From positions 1,263,637 through 1,327,636 of the forward strand of contig WACF01000001.1 in assembly GCA_026192395.1 (NCBI GenBank): a stretch of DNA of 64,000 nt. The letters are read 5' to 3'. The notes beneath the pieces were generated by a model, which saw only the letters and a program-made list of their open reading frames with translations, did not search any database and was not told the DNA's origin. Positions 9,166 through 17,789 of the stretch are shown piece by piece. This DNA is from Proteobacteria bacterium 005FR1. Lineage in GTDB: Bacteria > Pseudomonadota > Gammaproteobacteria > Pseudomonadales > Cellvibrionaceae. The translations under genes and the position numbers were made by a program. Position 1 is the first letter of the stretch. Each line of letters opens with the position of its first letter.

Positions 9166-11385
9166 TCAGCTCTTCACTGAGTGATAAGAATACTCGTAAA
9201 TTTGGTCATACCCGTAGGACTTGGCTTTTTTTACAACGGCATTCAAGATCACGCCTTTGATCTCAATTCCATTTTGTCTAAAGCGGCGCTTTGTGATCTC
9301 AATCTCCTTCACTGAATTCAACCCATACCGCGCCACCAGCATAGTCGTTCCCGCGCGCTTGCCGACGATAGCTGCGTCTGTTACCGCCAGAATAGGTGGC
9401 GTATCGATAATGACAAGATCGTACTCGCCTTGCACCCGATTAAGGAAGTCCTCGAAGTGCCGACTCATTAGCAGCTCTGACGGGTTTGGTGGAACTGTTC
9501 CGCGGGGAACAAAGCTGAGTGCTTGCAACTCGGATTGATGAACCACCGCTTCGAGGCTTGCTTTGCCCGCAAGCAAATCAGACAGCCCATTCACATTGGC
9601 GATTTGAAAAAGCTCGTGGGACGTGCCCCGGCGCATATCGGCGTCGATCAAAAGCACCTTTTTTCCCGCATGAGCCATTACTGCTGCAAGGTTGATCGAC
9701 GCGAAGGTCTTGCCCACACCCGGGCTCGGACCTGCGATCATAAGAGTATTGTTCTTTGCGTCCATCATGCCGAAATGGAGACTGGTACGCAGGCTTCGTA
9801 GTGCTTCGACCGCCAGATCGGCAGGATCATCGATTGCCAGTAGTTTCGACGTGTGATCAGCGTTCGATTTGCGCGTGAGCCTTCCTGTTCTGTGGCGTGT
9901 GAGCTCCTGCTGTGTTTCAGAGAGCGGAATGCTGGCGTAGACAGGCAGGCCGAGTTTTTCGATGTCCTCTGGATTTTCCACACCGCGATTCAATGCAGCT
10001 CGCAAAAGTACGAACGCAAAGCCGGCGAATCCCCCAAGCACGAGTGCTAAAACAACGACCAGCGCCTTTTTGGGTTCGACCGGTGCGGTGGTGTTTGCGG
10101 CCGCCTCATCGACCACCCGGACGTTGCCCACAGTGCCAGCACGTGCAATATTAAGTTGCTGCACGTTGGCCAACATTTGCAGGTAGATTTCATTCCCAAC
10201 TTCCACATCGCGGCGCAGTCGCACGAGTTCCTGCTGGGTCGCTGGTAAGCCGCCGATGCGGCCGTCGAGCTCGCCGCGTCGGACCTTCAGTTCCGCCATC
10301 TGGGAGGACCAAGCCTGGAAGCGCGGGTGGGTGGGCCGGAAGCGCTGCTCAATTTCCGCCCTTTGCATTTCTAGTTCGGAGATGCCTTTTTCTAGATCCA
10401 CGATCTGTTCGAGTAAGGCTTCAACTTCAGCCGTGATGTCAATGGATTCCGCTGCTACTTGATAGGTGTTTAGCCTGCCTTCCGCCGCCTCCAGGTTAGC
10501 TTTTACTTCCGGCAGCTTAGCCCGTAGGAAATCGAGCGACTGGGCAGCTTCCGCGCTATTGCGATCGACGTTCTGTCGCACGTAGTGATCTCCCACTGAG
10601 TCAAGGATTGCACTGGCCCGACGAGGATCAGGATGGTTGTAGCTGAGAGAGATGATGCCAGAGTCTTTACCTTTCTCGCTAGCGGCGATGCTGCGCTGTA
10701 AGTTCGCGATCGCGGTATAACGGCTCTCCTTGCGGACATGAAAGACGGTGCCAGGAAGGGCAACCAGCTCGGTCACCATCATGATATAACCGCCTGCTTG
10801 CGCAAGCTCGTTGACGCGACCTTGAAGGAGCACCTGGTCCGATTCGTTGGTAAGCGCCCAGCCTGTGTTGGTCGTCCTCAATAATAGCGGCTGACCCTCT
10901 GCATGTTCCGGTACATCCAGGCGGGAAACCGCAAGCTTTTCACCGCCCCAGGCGTACACTTCGCTCAATACCCGCTTGGCCAGCTCGCCGGGGGCGCCGC
11001 TGAATCGGCGAGCCATCGCTTCGCCGATGACGGGGAAGTACTTGGGCTCGACGACGATATCGAGGCGGAGTTCGTCCACGACTTTGCCGAGCACGCTGCG
11101 GCTTTTTATCAGTTCGATTTCCGTGGTGGCGGCGGTTGTTGTGGTGAGCAGGCCGGACAGTTCTTCCATGCCGGGCAGGCCACCCTGCTTTTCTTCCACC
11201 TGGATGAGGGAGTTGGCTTGGTAGATTGGCGTTGCCAATAGCCCGTACGCGAGGCCGGCAATGGTGAACAGCGCGGTGACCGCGATGATGATCCAGCGGC
11301 CGTCCCACAATCTGCCGGCGAGAGCGAGCAGGTCGATTTCGTCATCATTTGGGTGGTTCAGTTGATTGATTTCGTTCGTTGACAT
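9166..11385 (-). CDS. wzc: Polysaccharide co-polymerase / tyrosine autokinase Wzc
   Basis: A 739-residue bacterial tyrosine kinase of the Wzc type. The Wzz domain with two membrane segments (about 33-53 and 440-460) is followed by a cytosolic BY-kinase domain: Walker A GPSPGVGKT near 549-557, Walker A' LLIDADMRRG near 578 and a Walker B-like VIIDTPPI. The last 17 residues hold five tyrosines, the autophosphorylation cluster. It controls chain length and export with Wza, and is dephosphorylated by Wzb encoded just upstream. Order wzi-wza-wzb-wzc is that of group 1 capsules, with wzi moved to the front. Confidence 0.95.
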   Translation of the reverse strand: MSTNEINQLNHPNDDEIDLLALAGRLWDGRWIIIAVTALFTIAGLAYGLLATPIYQANSLIQVEEKQGGLPGMEELSGLLTTTTAATTEIELIKSRSVLGKVVDELRLDIVVEPKYFPVIGEAMARRFSGAPGELAKRVLSEVYAWGGEKLAVSRLDVPEHAEGQPLLLRTTNTGWALTNESDQVLLQGRVNELAQAGGYIMMVTELVALPGTVFHVRKESRYTAIANLQRSIAASEKGKDSGIISLSYNHPDPRRASAILDSVGDHYVRQNVDRNSAEAAQSLDFLRAKLPEVKANLEAAEGRLNTYQVAAESIDITAEVEALLEQIVDLEKGISELEMQRAEIEQRFRPTHPRFQAWSSQMAELKVRRGELDGRIGGLPATQQELVRLRRDVEVGNEIYLQMLANVQQLNIARAGTVGNVRVVDEAAANTTAPVEPKKALVVVLALVLGGFAGFAFVLLRAALNRGVENPEDIEKLGLPVYASIPLSETQQELTRHRTGRLTRKSNADHTSKLLAIDDPADLAVEALRSLRTSLHFGMMDAKNNTLMIAGPSPGVGKTFASINLAAVMAHAGKKVLLIDADMRRGTSHELFQIANVNGLSDLLAGKASLEAVVHQSELQALSFVPRGTVPPNPSELLMSRHFEDFLNRVQGEYDLVIIDTPPILAVTDAAIVGKRAGTTMLVARYGLNSVKEIEITKRRFRQNGIEIKGVILNAVVKKAKSYGYDQIYEYSYHSVKS

Positions 11386-11407
11386 AGGACTTTTTCGATT
11401 GGATTCG

Positions 11408-11947
11408 TCAGGCCAGGTACGGCAGCCAGGCGCTGGTGGCCTGGTCTACGAGGCGGTACACGTGGTCGAAGGCTGGGCGTTGCTGGCGGTAGGGATCGGG
11501 GATTTCCTGATCGTTGTTCCACTTGCCCAGCAGGAAGGCGCGGCCACGGATTTGCGGGGCCATTTCGTACAGCTGCGCCAGATGTTTTTGTTCCATTGCC
11601 AGCACCAGGTCGGCGCTGGTGAGGATGTTTTCGGTCAGTTGCCTTGCGCGATGGGCGCTGGCGTCGATGCCCTGCTCGGTGAGGATTTGCAGGGTTGTTT
11701 CCGCGGCGGGTTTGCCCACCAGGGCGCCTATGCCGGCGGATTCTATTTTGATTCCGCTGGGTGGTTCTGGATTCCGGCGGTCGGTGGCCGATGGATTCCG
11801 GCCTTCGCCGGAATGACGAAGGTGGGGAGCGGAATGACTCTGCATGTCGCCGGCATTACGCTGCATTAGCTTGTGGCGCAGGAGGTATTCGGCCATTGGG
11901 CTGCGGCAGATGTTGCCTACGCAGACCACCAGTACTGAGTTGATCAC
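11408..11947 (-). CDS. wzb: Low-molecular-weight protein-tyrosine phosphatase Wzb, with an in-frame palindrome insertion
   Basis: Cytosolic phosphatase that dephosphorylates Wzc. The P-loop VCVGNICRS (Cys9, Arg15) is intact, as are the acid-loop DPYRQ and the MEQKHL region. At 179 residues it is about 30-35 longer than usual (E. coli Wzb is 147). The excess lies at residues 31-65, between helix 1 and the IKIESAGIGALVGKP strand. It is encoded by a copy of the window's REP-like palindrome (11795-11814), reading RHSGEGRNP. The frame is kept open through the insert. Start is GTG at 11945-11947, two bases after the wza stop. Confidence 0.9.
   Translation of the reverse strand: MINSVLVVCVGNICRSPMAEYLLRHKLMQRNAGDMQSHSAPHLRHSGEGRNPSATDRRNPEPPSGIKIESAGIGALVGKPAAETTLQILTEQGIDASAHRARQLTENILTSADLVLAMEQKHLAQLYEMAPQIRGRAFLLGKWNNDQEIPDPYRQQRPAFDHVYRLVDQATSAWLPYLA
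11770..11830. repeat. REP-like palindrome inside wzb
   Basis: Positions 11795-11814 read ATTCCGGCCTTCGCCGGAAT, the same palindrome found in the intergenic arrays at 39951 and 44172, with the same flanks (GG before, GACGAAGGTGG after). It sits inside the wzb reading frame and contributes codons. A degenerate half-copy (GGATTCCGGCGGTC) is about 25 bases away. Confidence 0.9.
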
Positions 11948-11949
11948 GA

Positions 11950-13059
11950 CTAGTCGTCTGCCCTGATCAGTTCTTCGTCGGCGCGACCGAGGAAGTACAG
12001 TGCCTGTGCGGTCGGCATGATTTGCGCGATTATGCGGTTCCAGCGTGCCAGCGGTGCGGCGGTTACGAAGACGATGTCGCGCGGCTGCAGGCTGAACTGG
12101 TCGGCCAGCACGAGTGCTGTTGCGTTTCTGGCATCCAGTTGGAAGACGTAGGCCAGTTCCTCCGACTCGGGCGGCGCCTGGCGAATGACGAAGATGCCGT
12201 TGGCGTCGGCGGTAATTTGGGTGTAGCCGCCGGCTTCGGCCAAGGCTTCCGCGAGGCTGATGTCGCTGCGGCCGAAGAGGATGCTTTGCGGTTCGTTGAC
12301 TTCGCCGAGTACGAATACCTTGGCCGCATCGTTGCGGGCTACGTGGACGATGTCATTGGGGCGAAGTAGCAGGTTCTGTTCGGTGTTGCCGGCGGTATAC
12401 AGCTCACGCAGGGAGTAGCGGCGGGTTTCGCCGTTGCGGGTAAGCGTTACGTCGGTCCAGTCAGCTATGTCAGTGACGCCACCCGCGGCAGAAATCGCTT
12501 CGAGGAGAGTCAGTGGAATGTTGGTGATGGGCAGTGTGCCGGGCTGGCTCACCTCCCCCGTCACATAAACGCGCTTGGATCGGAACGCAGCGACGGTGAC
12601 ATCGATTTGTGGAGACTCGATGTATTCAGCGAGTCGTTCGCGGAGAATGTCCCGAATCTCGGTAACCTTCAATCCGGCGACTTCAACCGTGCCCACGTAG
12701 GGATAGAAGATGGTGCCGTCGCTATGGACCCAGTTGCCCGCCTCTGCCGCTCCGCGCTCGGAGCCTGCCGGAATGGTGAGTTCCGGGTGGTCCCATACGG
12801 TAATGCTGAGTACATCGCCCGGGTGTACCACGTAGTCGTAGTTGCGGATTTCCTGTTCCAGTGCCTGATTCAGTACCGGCTCGCGCGTGGCGGCGGCGCG
12901 CTGCTGCGCGATCAGCTGCGGAGTGATGGCGAAGTATTCGATGCGGTCCTGCAGGTCGACGTCTGCTTCCGCTTTGCCGGTGGGTACATGGGAGCCGGGG
13001 ACGATGGTGCAGCCGCTGGTGAGCAAGGCGAGGGTTATGACGGGGATCAGGTGTTTCAT
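11950..13059 (-). CDS. wza: Outer-membrane polysaccharide export lipoprotein Wza
   Basis: A 369-residue protein starting MKHLIPVITLALLTSGC: a lipoprotein signal peptide with lipobox LTSGC, acylated Cys17. A Poly_export domain follows (VHPGDVLSITVWDHPELT) and then SLBB repeats (RVYVTGEVSQPGTLPI and KVFVLGEVNEPQSILF). Wza octamers form the outer-membrane channel for capsule export and dock onto Wzc. The frame is open 16 codons upstream, but the ATG at 13057-13059 directly before the signal peptide is preferred. It follows wzi by about 90 bases and precedes wzb by two. Confidence 0.93.
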   Translation of the reverse strand: MKHLIPVITLALLTSGCTIVPGSHVPTGKAEADVDLQDRIEYFAITPQLIAQQRAAATREPVLNQALEQEIRNYDYVVHPGDVLSITVWDHPELTIPAGSERGAAEAGNWVHSDGTIFYPYVGTVEVAGLKVTEIRDILRERLAEYIESPQIDVTVAAFRSKRVYVTGEVSQPGTLPITNIPLTLLEAISAAGGVTDIADWTDVTLTRNGETRRYSLRELYTAGNTEQNLLLRPNDIVHVARNDAAKVFVLGEVNEPQSILFGRSDISLAEALAEAGGYTQITADANGIFVIRQAPPESEELAYVFQLDARNATALVLADQFSLQPRDIVFVTAAPLARWNRIIAQIMPTAQALYFLGRADEELIRADD

Positions 13060-13149
13060 TAGAGGTCGAGCTTTTGTCGTCGCGCTAAACGCGGGAGTAT
13101 AGATCAAGAGGCTTTTTAGAACTATTGCGAGTTGTGACTTGTTGCCCGG

Positions 13150-14616
13150 TTATAAGTCGATCTGCCACTCAAGGCCGATGTTTGCCGCGCTGAGGGTCTC
13201 GTCGGCCAGTTGGATTTCATCGGAAGCGAGGGACAGGTAAATGCTGCCTCTTCCACCGGGCAAGGGCCGGGAGTGGACCAGGTCCAGGACTGCGACTTGT
13301 TGTTGTCCTGCCGGTACGGCGTAGTCGATGTTCGAGTTACCTGCTGCGAGTCGGGACTTTTGAAAACGGCTTTGGCCATCTCGATTCAGGTCGGCCCAGG
13401 TCAGCACGGCGCTCCAGCGGTTGTGGGGTGTGGTGAAGGCGTGCATGCCCAGGCTTATTGCCCGCGCGTCGGCGTCGAAGGTGTTTGCCAGGTTGCGACC
13501 CAGGTAGCGCATGCCGGTGCGGTATTGGCTGTGTTCGTAGGCTACGTTGGGCGAGGGTTCGCCGCGGAATGCGCCTTCGGTCATTGTGTCCACGGCTTCA
13601 AGGAACCACTGCTGTTCGCTGCTGAACAGTGATGATGTCCAGTCCGCACCCAGCTGGTAGATGTTTTTGGAGAGCCAGTTGCCCGCCTCGTCTTCGCCCA
13701 CTACCTGGGCATAGAGGCTCATGGACTCTTCACCCAGGGCGAAGCCGTAGCGAAGGTCGATGGCGCCCAGTTGGTTGCCCGGGTCTTCGTCGATGCCTTC
13801 CGAGCCCACGTTATCGCGCCCGAGGATTGCGTCCACCAGGCTTTCGCTGCTGGTGGGCCGCCCTTCCCCGCCCCACTGAATCAGGCGGGACAGGCCAACT
13901 TCCAGTCCGCTGTTAAAGGGACGAAAGTTAAGGCGCATGCCGATCAGGTTTGCGTCGGGTACGTAGCGCTCTTCTTCCAGCCGCCCGAAGAAGCCGGTGA
14001 ATTGCCAGGGACCGATCCAGTTGAGCCATTGGCTTTCAAAAGCCCGGGTGTTCTGGCGGTTCAGCCACACGGACGGCACCGGCCGCGCGTTGGAAGACAG
14101 AATCAGGCTTGACTGCCAGCCTGGGCCCCACCAGCGGTCGATAAAGCCTGCGCCTGCTTGCCAGTTGTAGTGCGTGGCGGCAACGAATGATCCGTCGAAA
14201 CGAAGCTGTTCGTCGTCGGCGGGATCGATCACGTAGGCGGGGCTGATGTTGACGGCGATGCTTTCGCCGGTGTGAGTGAATGACAGACCCACCTGCCCTT
14301 CGTCCCGCACGCCGCCTTCGAAGCCGCGGATGAAGCGGGATTCGGAACTGCCGCTTGCACTTGCCGAGATGCGGCTGCCCTGCTCGGCGGATTGCTGCGG
14401 GATGACTGCGCTTGCTTGCCCGGCGTTGGCATGGGCCAGCGGCCAGCTGGTGACAGTGCTCTGGAGTTCGCCCCGGTCCGCCGCCTGCTGCAGTTTGAAT
14501 CGCGCGTAGGTATCGCCCGGCTCGAACCAGGGAGCAGCGTGGCTTTGCGTGGTGGTCAGTGCGGTCGTCAGGCACGCTACCGCCCCACCGACCAGGGTCC
14601 AGTGTATTGAGGTCAT
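13150..14616 (-). CDS. wzi: Capsule assembly outer-membrane protein, Wzi family
   Basis: A 488-residue protein with an N-terminal signal peptide (about residues 1-27, ending near SHA-APW) and a body of alternating short beta segments consistent with an outer-membrane barrel; the family anchors or organises capsule at the cell surface. It is the first gene of the export operon and is followed by wza. The signal-peptide codons 11-15 contain a perfect ops sequence for RfaH. No strong Shine-Dalgarno precedes the ATG. Family membership rests on the overall pattern and the capsule context. Confidence 0.8.
   Translation of the reverse strand: MTSIHWTLVGGAVACLTTALTTTQSHAAPWFEPGDTYARFKLQQAADRGELQSTVTSWPLAHANAGQASAVIPQQSAEQGSRISASASGSSESRFIRGFEGGVRDEGQVGLSFTHTGESIAVNISPAYVIDPADDEQLRFDGSFVAATHYNWQAGAGFIDRWWGPGWQSSLILSSNARPVPSVWLNRQNTRAFESQWLNWIGPWQFTGFFGRLEEERYVPDANLIGMRLNFRPFNSGLEVGLSRLIQWGGEGRPTSSESLVDAILGRDNVGSEGIDEDPGNQLGAIDLRYGFALGEESMSLYAQVVGEDEAGNWLSKNIYQLGADWTSSLFSSEQQWFLEAVDTMTEGAFRGEPSPNVAYEHSQYRTGMRYLGRNLANTFDADARAISLGMHAFTTPHNRWSAVLTWADLNRDGQSRFQKSRLAAGNSNIDYAVPAGQQQVAVLDLVHSRPLPGGRGSIYLSLASDEIQLADETLSAANIGLEWQIDL
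14573..14584 (-). promoter_or_regulatory. ops element (RfaH recruitment), inside the wzi coding start
   Basis: The minus strand reads GGCGGTAGCGTG, identical to the 12-base ops consensus at which RNA polymerase pauses and loads RfaH. It lies 32 bases past the wzi ATG, within the signal-peptide codons (reading ..GGAVAC..). rfaH is encoded at 35003, and a second perfect copy lies at 34568. Position at the head of a 14-kb operon is what RfaH control predicts; location within a coding sequence is unusual. Confidence 0.75.
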
Positions 14617-15562
14617 TGTCTGCTTTGAAAAAGGAAAGCTCGGAGGGATACCCCGACTTCCCTGTCAGGCACTTCGATCGGGGCGAGTCACTGGGTACAA
14701 CGGGTGCGTTGTTCAGCCACTCAGGATCGAATGTGCGTCCTGGATTGCAGGCTCATGGAGCCAATTCAATAGTTCGTGAATCCGGTTTGCGGAGGAAGTC
14801 GAAGGAAGGGTTTTGCACTGCAGGTTCGAAAGCCCGCTGGTCACGCCGGTTGGTAAACCGACCCAGAAGGTGTTGCTTGCCCAATTTCTTCTGTCTTGCC
14901 CTGGTGTTTCTGTCTGGCCCCGGTAACGATCTTATACTGCTGATACTTGTTCTCGAAATCGTTCTGTTTTTTGCCTGGCCTTGTAGCTGGCCTTTTACAT
15001 CGCCCTTGCGACAAGCACTGTCGCCGGGCTTTTTGCTCGCTTCAAACTTCTTTGCCGGTAGTTCACTCAACCATACACAAGTGCGCAAGTTGTGAACGTT
15101 TTTCCAAAAATAGTCCGAAGCACGTGCGTGTTGTCACATTTTAGCAGGTCTTTCTTTATTTGGAATGCCCATTCGGGTGAATACCCACAGGTCACGTAAA
15201 GAATTGTGTGTGCTGAAAAATTGCAATTATGGCGGTTTGCATCGATATGATGGCGGTTTGAATTTATATGGCTGAAGGTTGTTAGTTTCCGGTCGTCGAC
15301 GCTGGTTCAGGTTGGTGGGCGCGAGGATCAGAACGAAGACTTGGAAGGGTCGAAAAGATCGTTAGCTGGGTGGCTTCGGTGTGTAGTTTCCGGTAGTTGC
15401 TTCGCAGGGCCCGGGTGGACGGTGGCGGCTCTCGGCCGGGGTAATCGCAATATCGGCGTCCATGCCATTCGCGCTTCTGGAGATGACCGAAGGTGCCCGG
15501 CCAGCTCCAGAATGAAGCAGGTTCGCGCAGGACGCAGGCCAGGTTCGCCTGCCCCGCCTACC
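14617..15562. other. Intergenic region, 946 bases, probable leader/promoter zone of the wzi operon
   Basis: No gene recognised on either strand. Reading frames of 80-180 codons exist here but have no recognisable domain or good start. The region should contain the promoter of the wzi-wza-wzb-wzc operon. Around 15230-15275 the motif ATGGCGGTTTG occurs twice, 23 bases apart. No confident -35/-10 pair could be assigned. Confidence 0.45.
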
Positions 15563-16708
15563 TCAATTCTCAATGCTTCTGAATACTTCGTTCCACATGG
15601 CCCGGGATTTGTCCTTCAAAGCCTGTGATCTGGCCTGGAGGTGAGCTGCGGTTTTCTCTCTTTCCTCGGGTACTGTGATCTGGTCCAAGGCTCGAGAGAG
15701 CTCTTCCTCAGGACCATCTACCCGCAGCATCCCGTCTTCAAACCCGTAGTCCGCATATAGCATCCTATATTTGTGGCTCCAGCCGGTTGCCAGAGCAGGT
15801 ACACCCTGCGACAGCGCACTGACAAGGCCATGGAAACGGCTGCCCACGCTCCCCTTGCACGTGCCGAGTATCCCCTTGATCTTGAGCGGATCGTCTTCAC
15901 GAATAATGGGGATGCCTCCGACCGCCTCGGAGATGCGTTCGGCGAGTCGCAGGTCGCCTTCGCCTTCATGTACCAGGAGGAAGGGCTTTTCGCCTCTGTC
16001 CAGCAGCATCCTTGTCGCCTGGATCAGAAATGGGACGTACTTGTCTCTTGTGGAGCCTTCTGTTTTGTCAATCATCCGGCGGTTAGGCACGATTGCGATC
16101 TGCGCATTGCTGGAATCGAATTCGGCCGGGGCTACGCCTTCCACCAAATTGGTGAAATCCGGAGCCATTTTGACCTTGTCCTGCTCGCCGACGACTTCGG
16201 TCAGGTACTGGTATGAGACCTCCTCTCGCGCATAAATCAAATCAGCGTTAGAGACGAAATCTTTTACCAGATCCTTTGACTTTGGCAGTTCAAACGGACC
16301 GAAAGCTTGCGGCAGCAAGATGACCTTGGTCCCCCGCTTGCGCCATCGACGGGCCGCTTTGGCCAGCTCCGCTGTGTGCGTTAAACCCCACTGATCGCTG
16401 TATGCGAATCCGGCCGCATCCACCACCACATCGACTTCGCGGTCCAGGATCATGCCGTACATCTCCCGAAGCTTTCTGGGAAGCACCCCGGCAAAGTCGC
16501 CCCACTGCACGCCAAGACGCCAAAACCAGGCCTTCGGATAGAGTCCCTTCTTAGAATACCTGCTATAGGGGAAGTCGCCTTTGTGGTGGGTAGGCGCTAT
16601 CGTGAAAACGGCATTCGGATACTTCGACTGGAGCGCCTGCATGGCCGCACACAGCATGAGTTCCGCCCCTTTGTTGGTGAAACCCGCTTTCCTTATCTCG
16701 ATAATCAT
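15563..16708 (-). CDS. Polysaccharide pyruvyl transferase family protein
   Basis: A 381-residue WcaK/CsaB-type protein. It opens with IEIRKAGFTNKGAELML, the N-terminal Gly-rich motif of the family, and has the C-terminal GSRFHGLVSALSQGVPALATGW donor-side motif near 295-320. Such enzymes transfer pyruvate from phosphoenolpyruvate onto sugar residues to make acidic ketals. ATGA overlap (16705-16708) couples it to the nitroreductase gene upstream. It is the last gene of a three-gene minus-strand operon with a flippase. Confidence 0.85.
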   Translation of the reverse strand: MIIEIRKAGFTNKGAELMLCAAMQALQSKYPNAVFTIAPTHHKGDFPYSRYSKKGLYPKAWFWRLGVQWGDFAGVLPRKLREMYGMILDREVDVVVDAAGFAYSDQWGLTHTAELAKAARRWRKRGTKVILLPQAFGPFELPKSKDLVKDFVSNADLIYAREEVSYQYLTEVVGEQDKVKMAPDFTNLVEGVAPAEFDSSNAQIAIVPNRRMIDKTEGSTRDKYVPFLIQATRMLLDRGEKPFLLVHEGEGDLRLAERISEAVGGIPIIREDDPLKIKGILGTCKGSVGSRFHGLVSALSQGVPALATGWSHKYRMLYADYGFEDGMLRVDGPEEELSRALDQITVPEEREKTAAHLQARSQALKDKSRAMWNEVFRSIEN

Positions 16709-17781
16709 TCGACTTTCTCTCGTGAATCTACAACCAGATCGCTATAGGACTTCTTCTGTGAATACGGCACCCCGCCTTCCGGGTCCGCATAGCCGACCGC
16801 CACCAGCATAATGACCCTTTCGTGATAAGCGAGCCCTAGCTTGCTGGCCAGCAGCTTCTCGCGGCTTTCGATATCCGGCCAGTTGATCGGGCAGCTGGCA
16901 AGCCCGAGTGTTACGAGCGACAACATCAGCTGCATGGTCGCCATCGAGCCATCGATGTAGATGATGTGCCGGTCCCGCTCTGCAGGGTAAGCGCTGAGAT
17001 CGCCAACAACGGCTATAACGCAGGGCAGATTACTGGCAAAGCCGATCGTACCCATCGCACAGTTCGCAACGTCTTCCGCCTTCTTAGGATCGTTGATCAC
17101 ATGGAAACGATACGGTTGCCGGTTGCAGGCCGACGGCGCAAGGCTTGCCGACTCGATGGCCTGATTCAGCTTGGTCTCCTCAACGGGCGTGTTGAGATAC
17201 CAGCGCACCGAGCGACGACGCTTGAACAAGGTGTGGAGCTCGGCATACGAGAAAGGCACCGCTGGCAAGTCGGCGAACGGGTACGGGGTGAATCGATCCG
17301 TGGTCGGTTGCGCTACTGCAGTATCAAAAAGAGCCTTCGCCTGCGCAATCAAATCGGTCGTTGCCACCACTTTGAAGTATTCAGTCAGAACGTCAGCCGC
17401 CCATTTTACCTCGTCACAGTAGATATCCGAATTCCTGCGTGCATTCACAAAGCATTTTACGGTCTCGAGTATGTAGTCCTGGGCGAAAACAGGACGCCTG
17501 GGGCGCATCACCAACCCTTTCTCGAGTCGGTGAATATTGCGTCTCAAGAGTGCTCTGTTTTCTCCAGTGGCTCTCAGCGAGCGGGCGTATTCCGCCCGCC
17601 CCAGTAACACGGCGCGATGCTCGCGGCGGAACTTGCGACTGAAGAAGCAGTAATAAACGGAGGCAAGAAAGGCCGAGGTGGAAAACACACGGACGGTGAC
17701 AAAATCGCCCAAGTCGCGCATCTGCTTCAGACGTTCCTTCACCGGAGCGAAGAAACGTTCTAACGTGGGAGTCAAAGCCAT
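16705..17781 (-). CDS. Nitroreductase-family flavoprotein with long N-terminal extension
   Basis: A 358-residue protein. Residues from about 182 are a nitroreductase fold: FKRRRSVRWYLNTPV (FMN-phosphate contact), SLAPSACNRQPYRFHVI, and the C-terminal GLASCPINWPD and MLVAVGYADPEGG segments. The first 180 residues are not nitroreductase. They hold a possible membrane-associated segment (about 27-47, VTVRVFSTSAFLASVYYCFF) and a basic stretch ending RRNIHRLEKGL. Embedded between a flippase and a pyruvyl transferase with coupled starts, it probably acts in polysaccharide or precursor chemistry, but no substrate can be named. Start ATG at 17781 has GAGGT upstream. Confidence 0.8.
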   Translation of the reverse strand: MALTPTLERFFAPVKERLKQMRDLGDFVTVRVFSTSAFLASVYYCFFSRKFRREHRAVLLGRAEYARSLRATGENRALLRRNIHRLEKGLVMRPRRPVFAQDYILETVKCFVNARRNSDIYCDEVKWAADVLTEYFKVVATTDLIAQAKALFDTAVAQPTTDRFTPYPFADLPAVPFSYAELHTLFKRRRSVRWYLNTPVEETKLNQAIESASLAPSACNRQPYRFHVINDPKKAEDVANCAMGTIGFASNLPCVIAVVGDLSAYPAERDRHIIYIDGSMATMQLMLSLVTLGLASCPINWPDIESREKLLASKLGLAYHERVIMLVAVGYADPEGGVPYSQKKSYSDLVVDSREKVE

Positions 17782-17789
17782 TATTGGAG

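Noticed and set aside
14753..15095. Open frames of 111 and 178 codons on opposite strands upstream of wzi
   Set aside because: Composition is arginine/serine-rich as in non-coding frames, no domain is recognisable, and they overlap each other.
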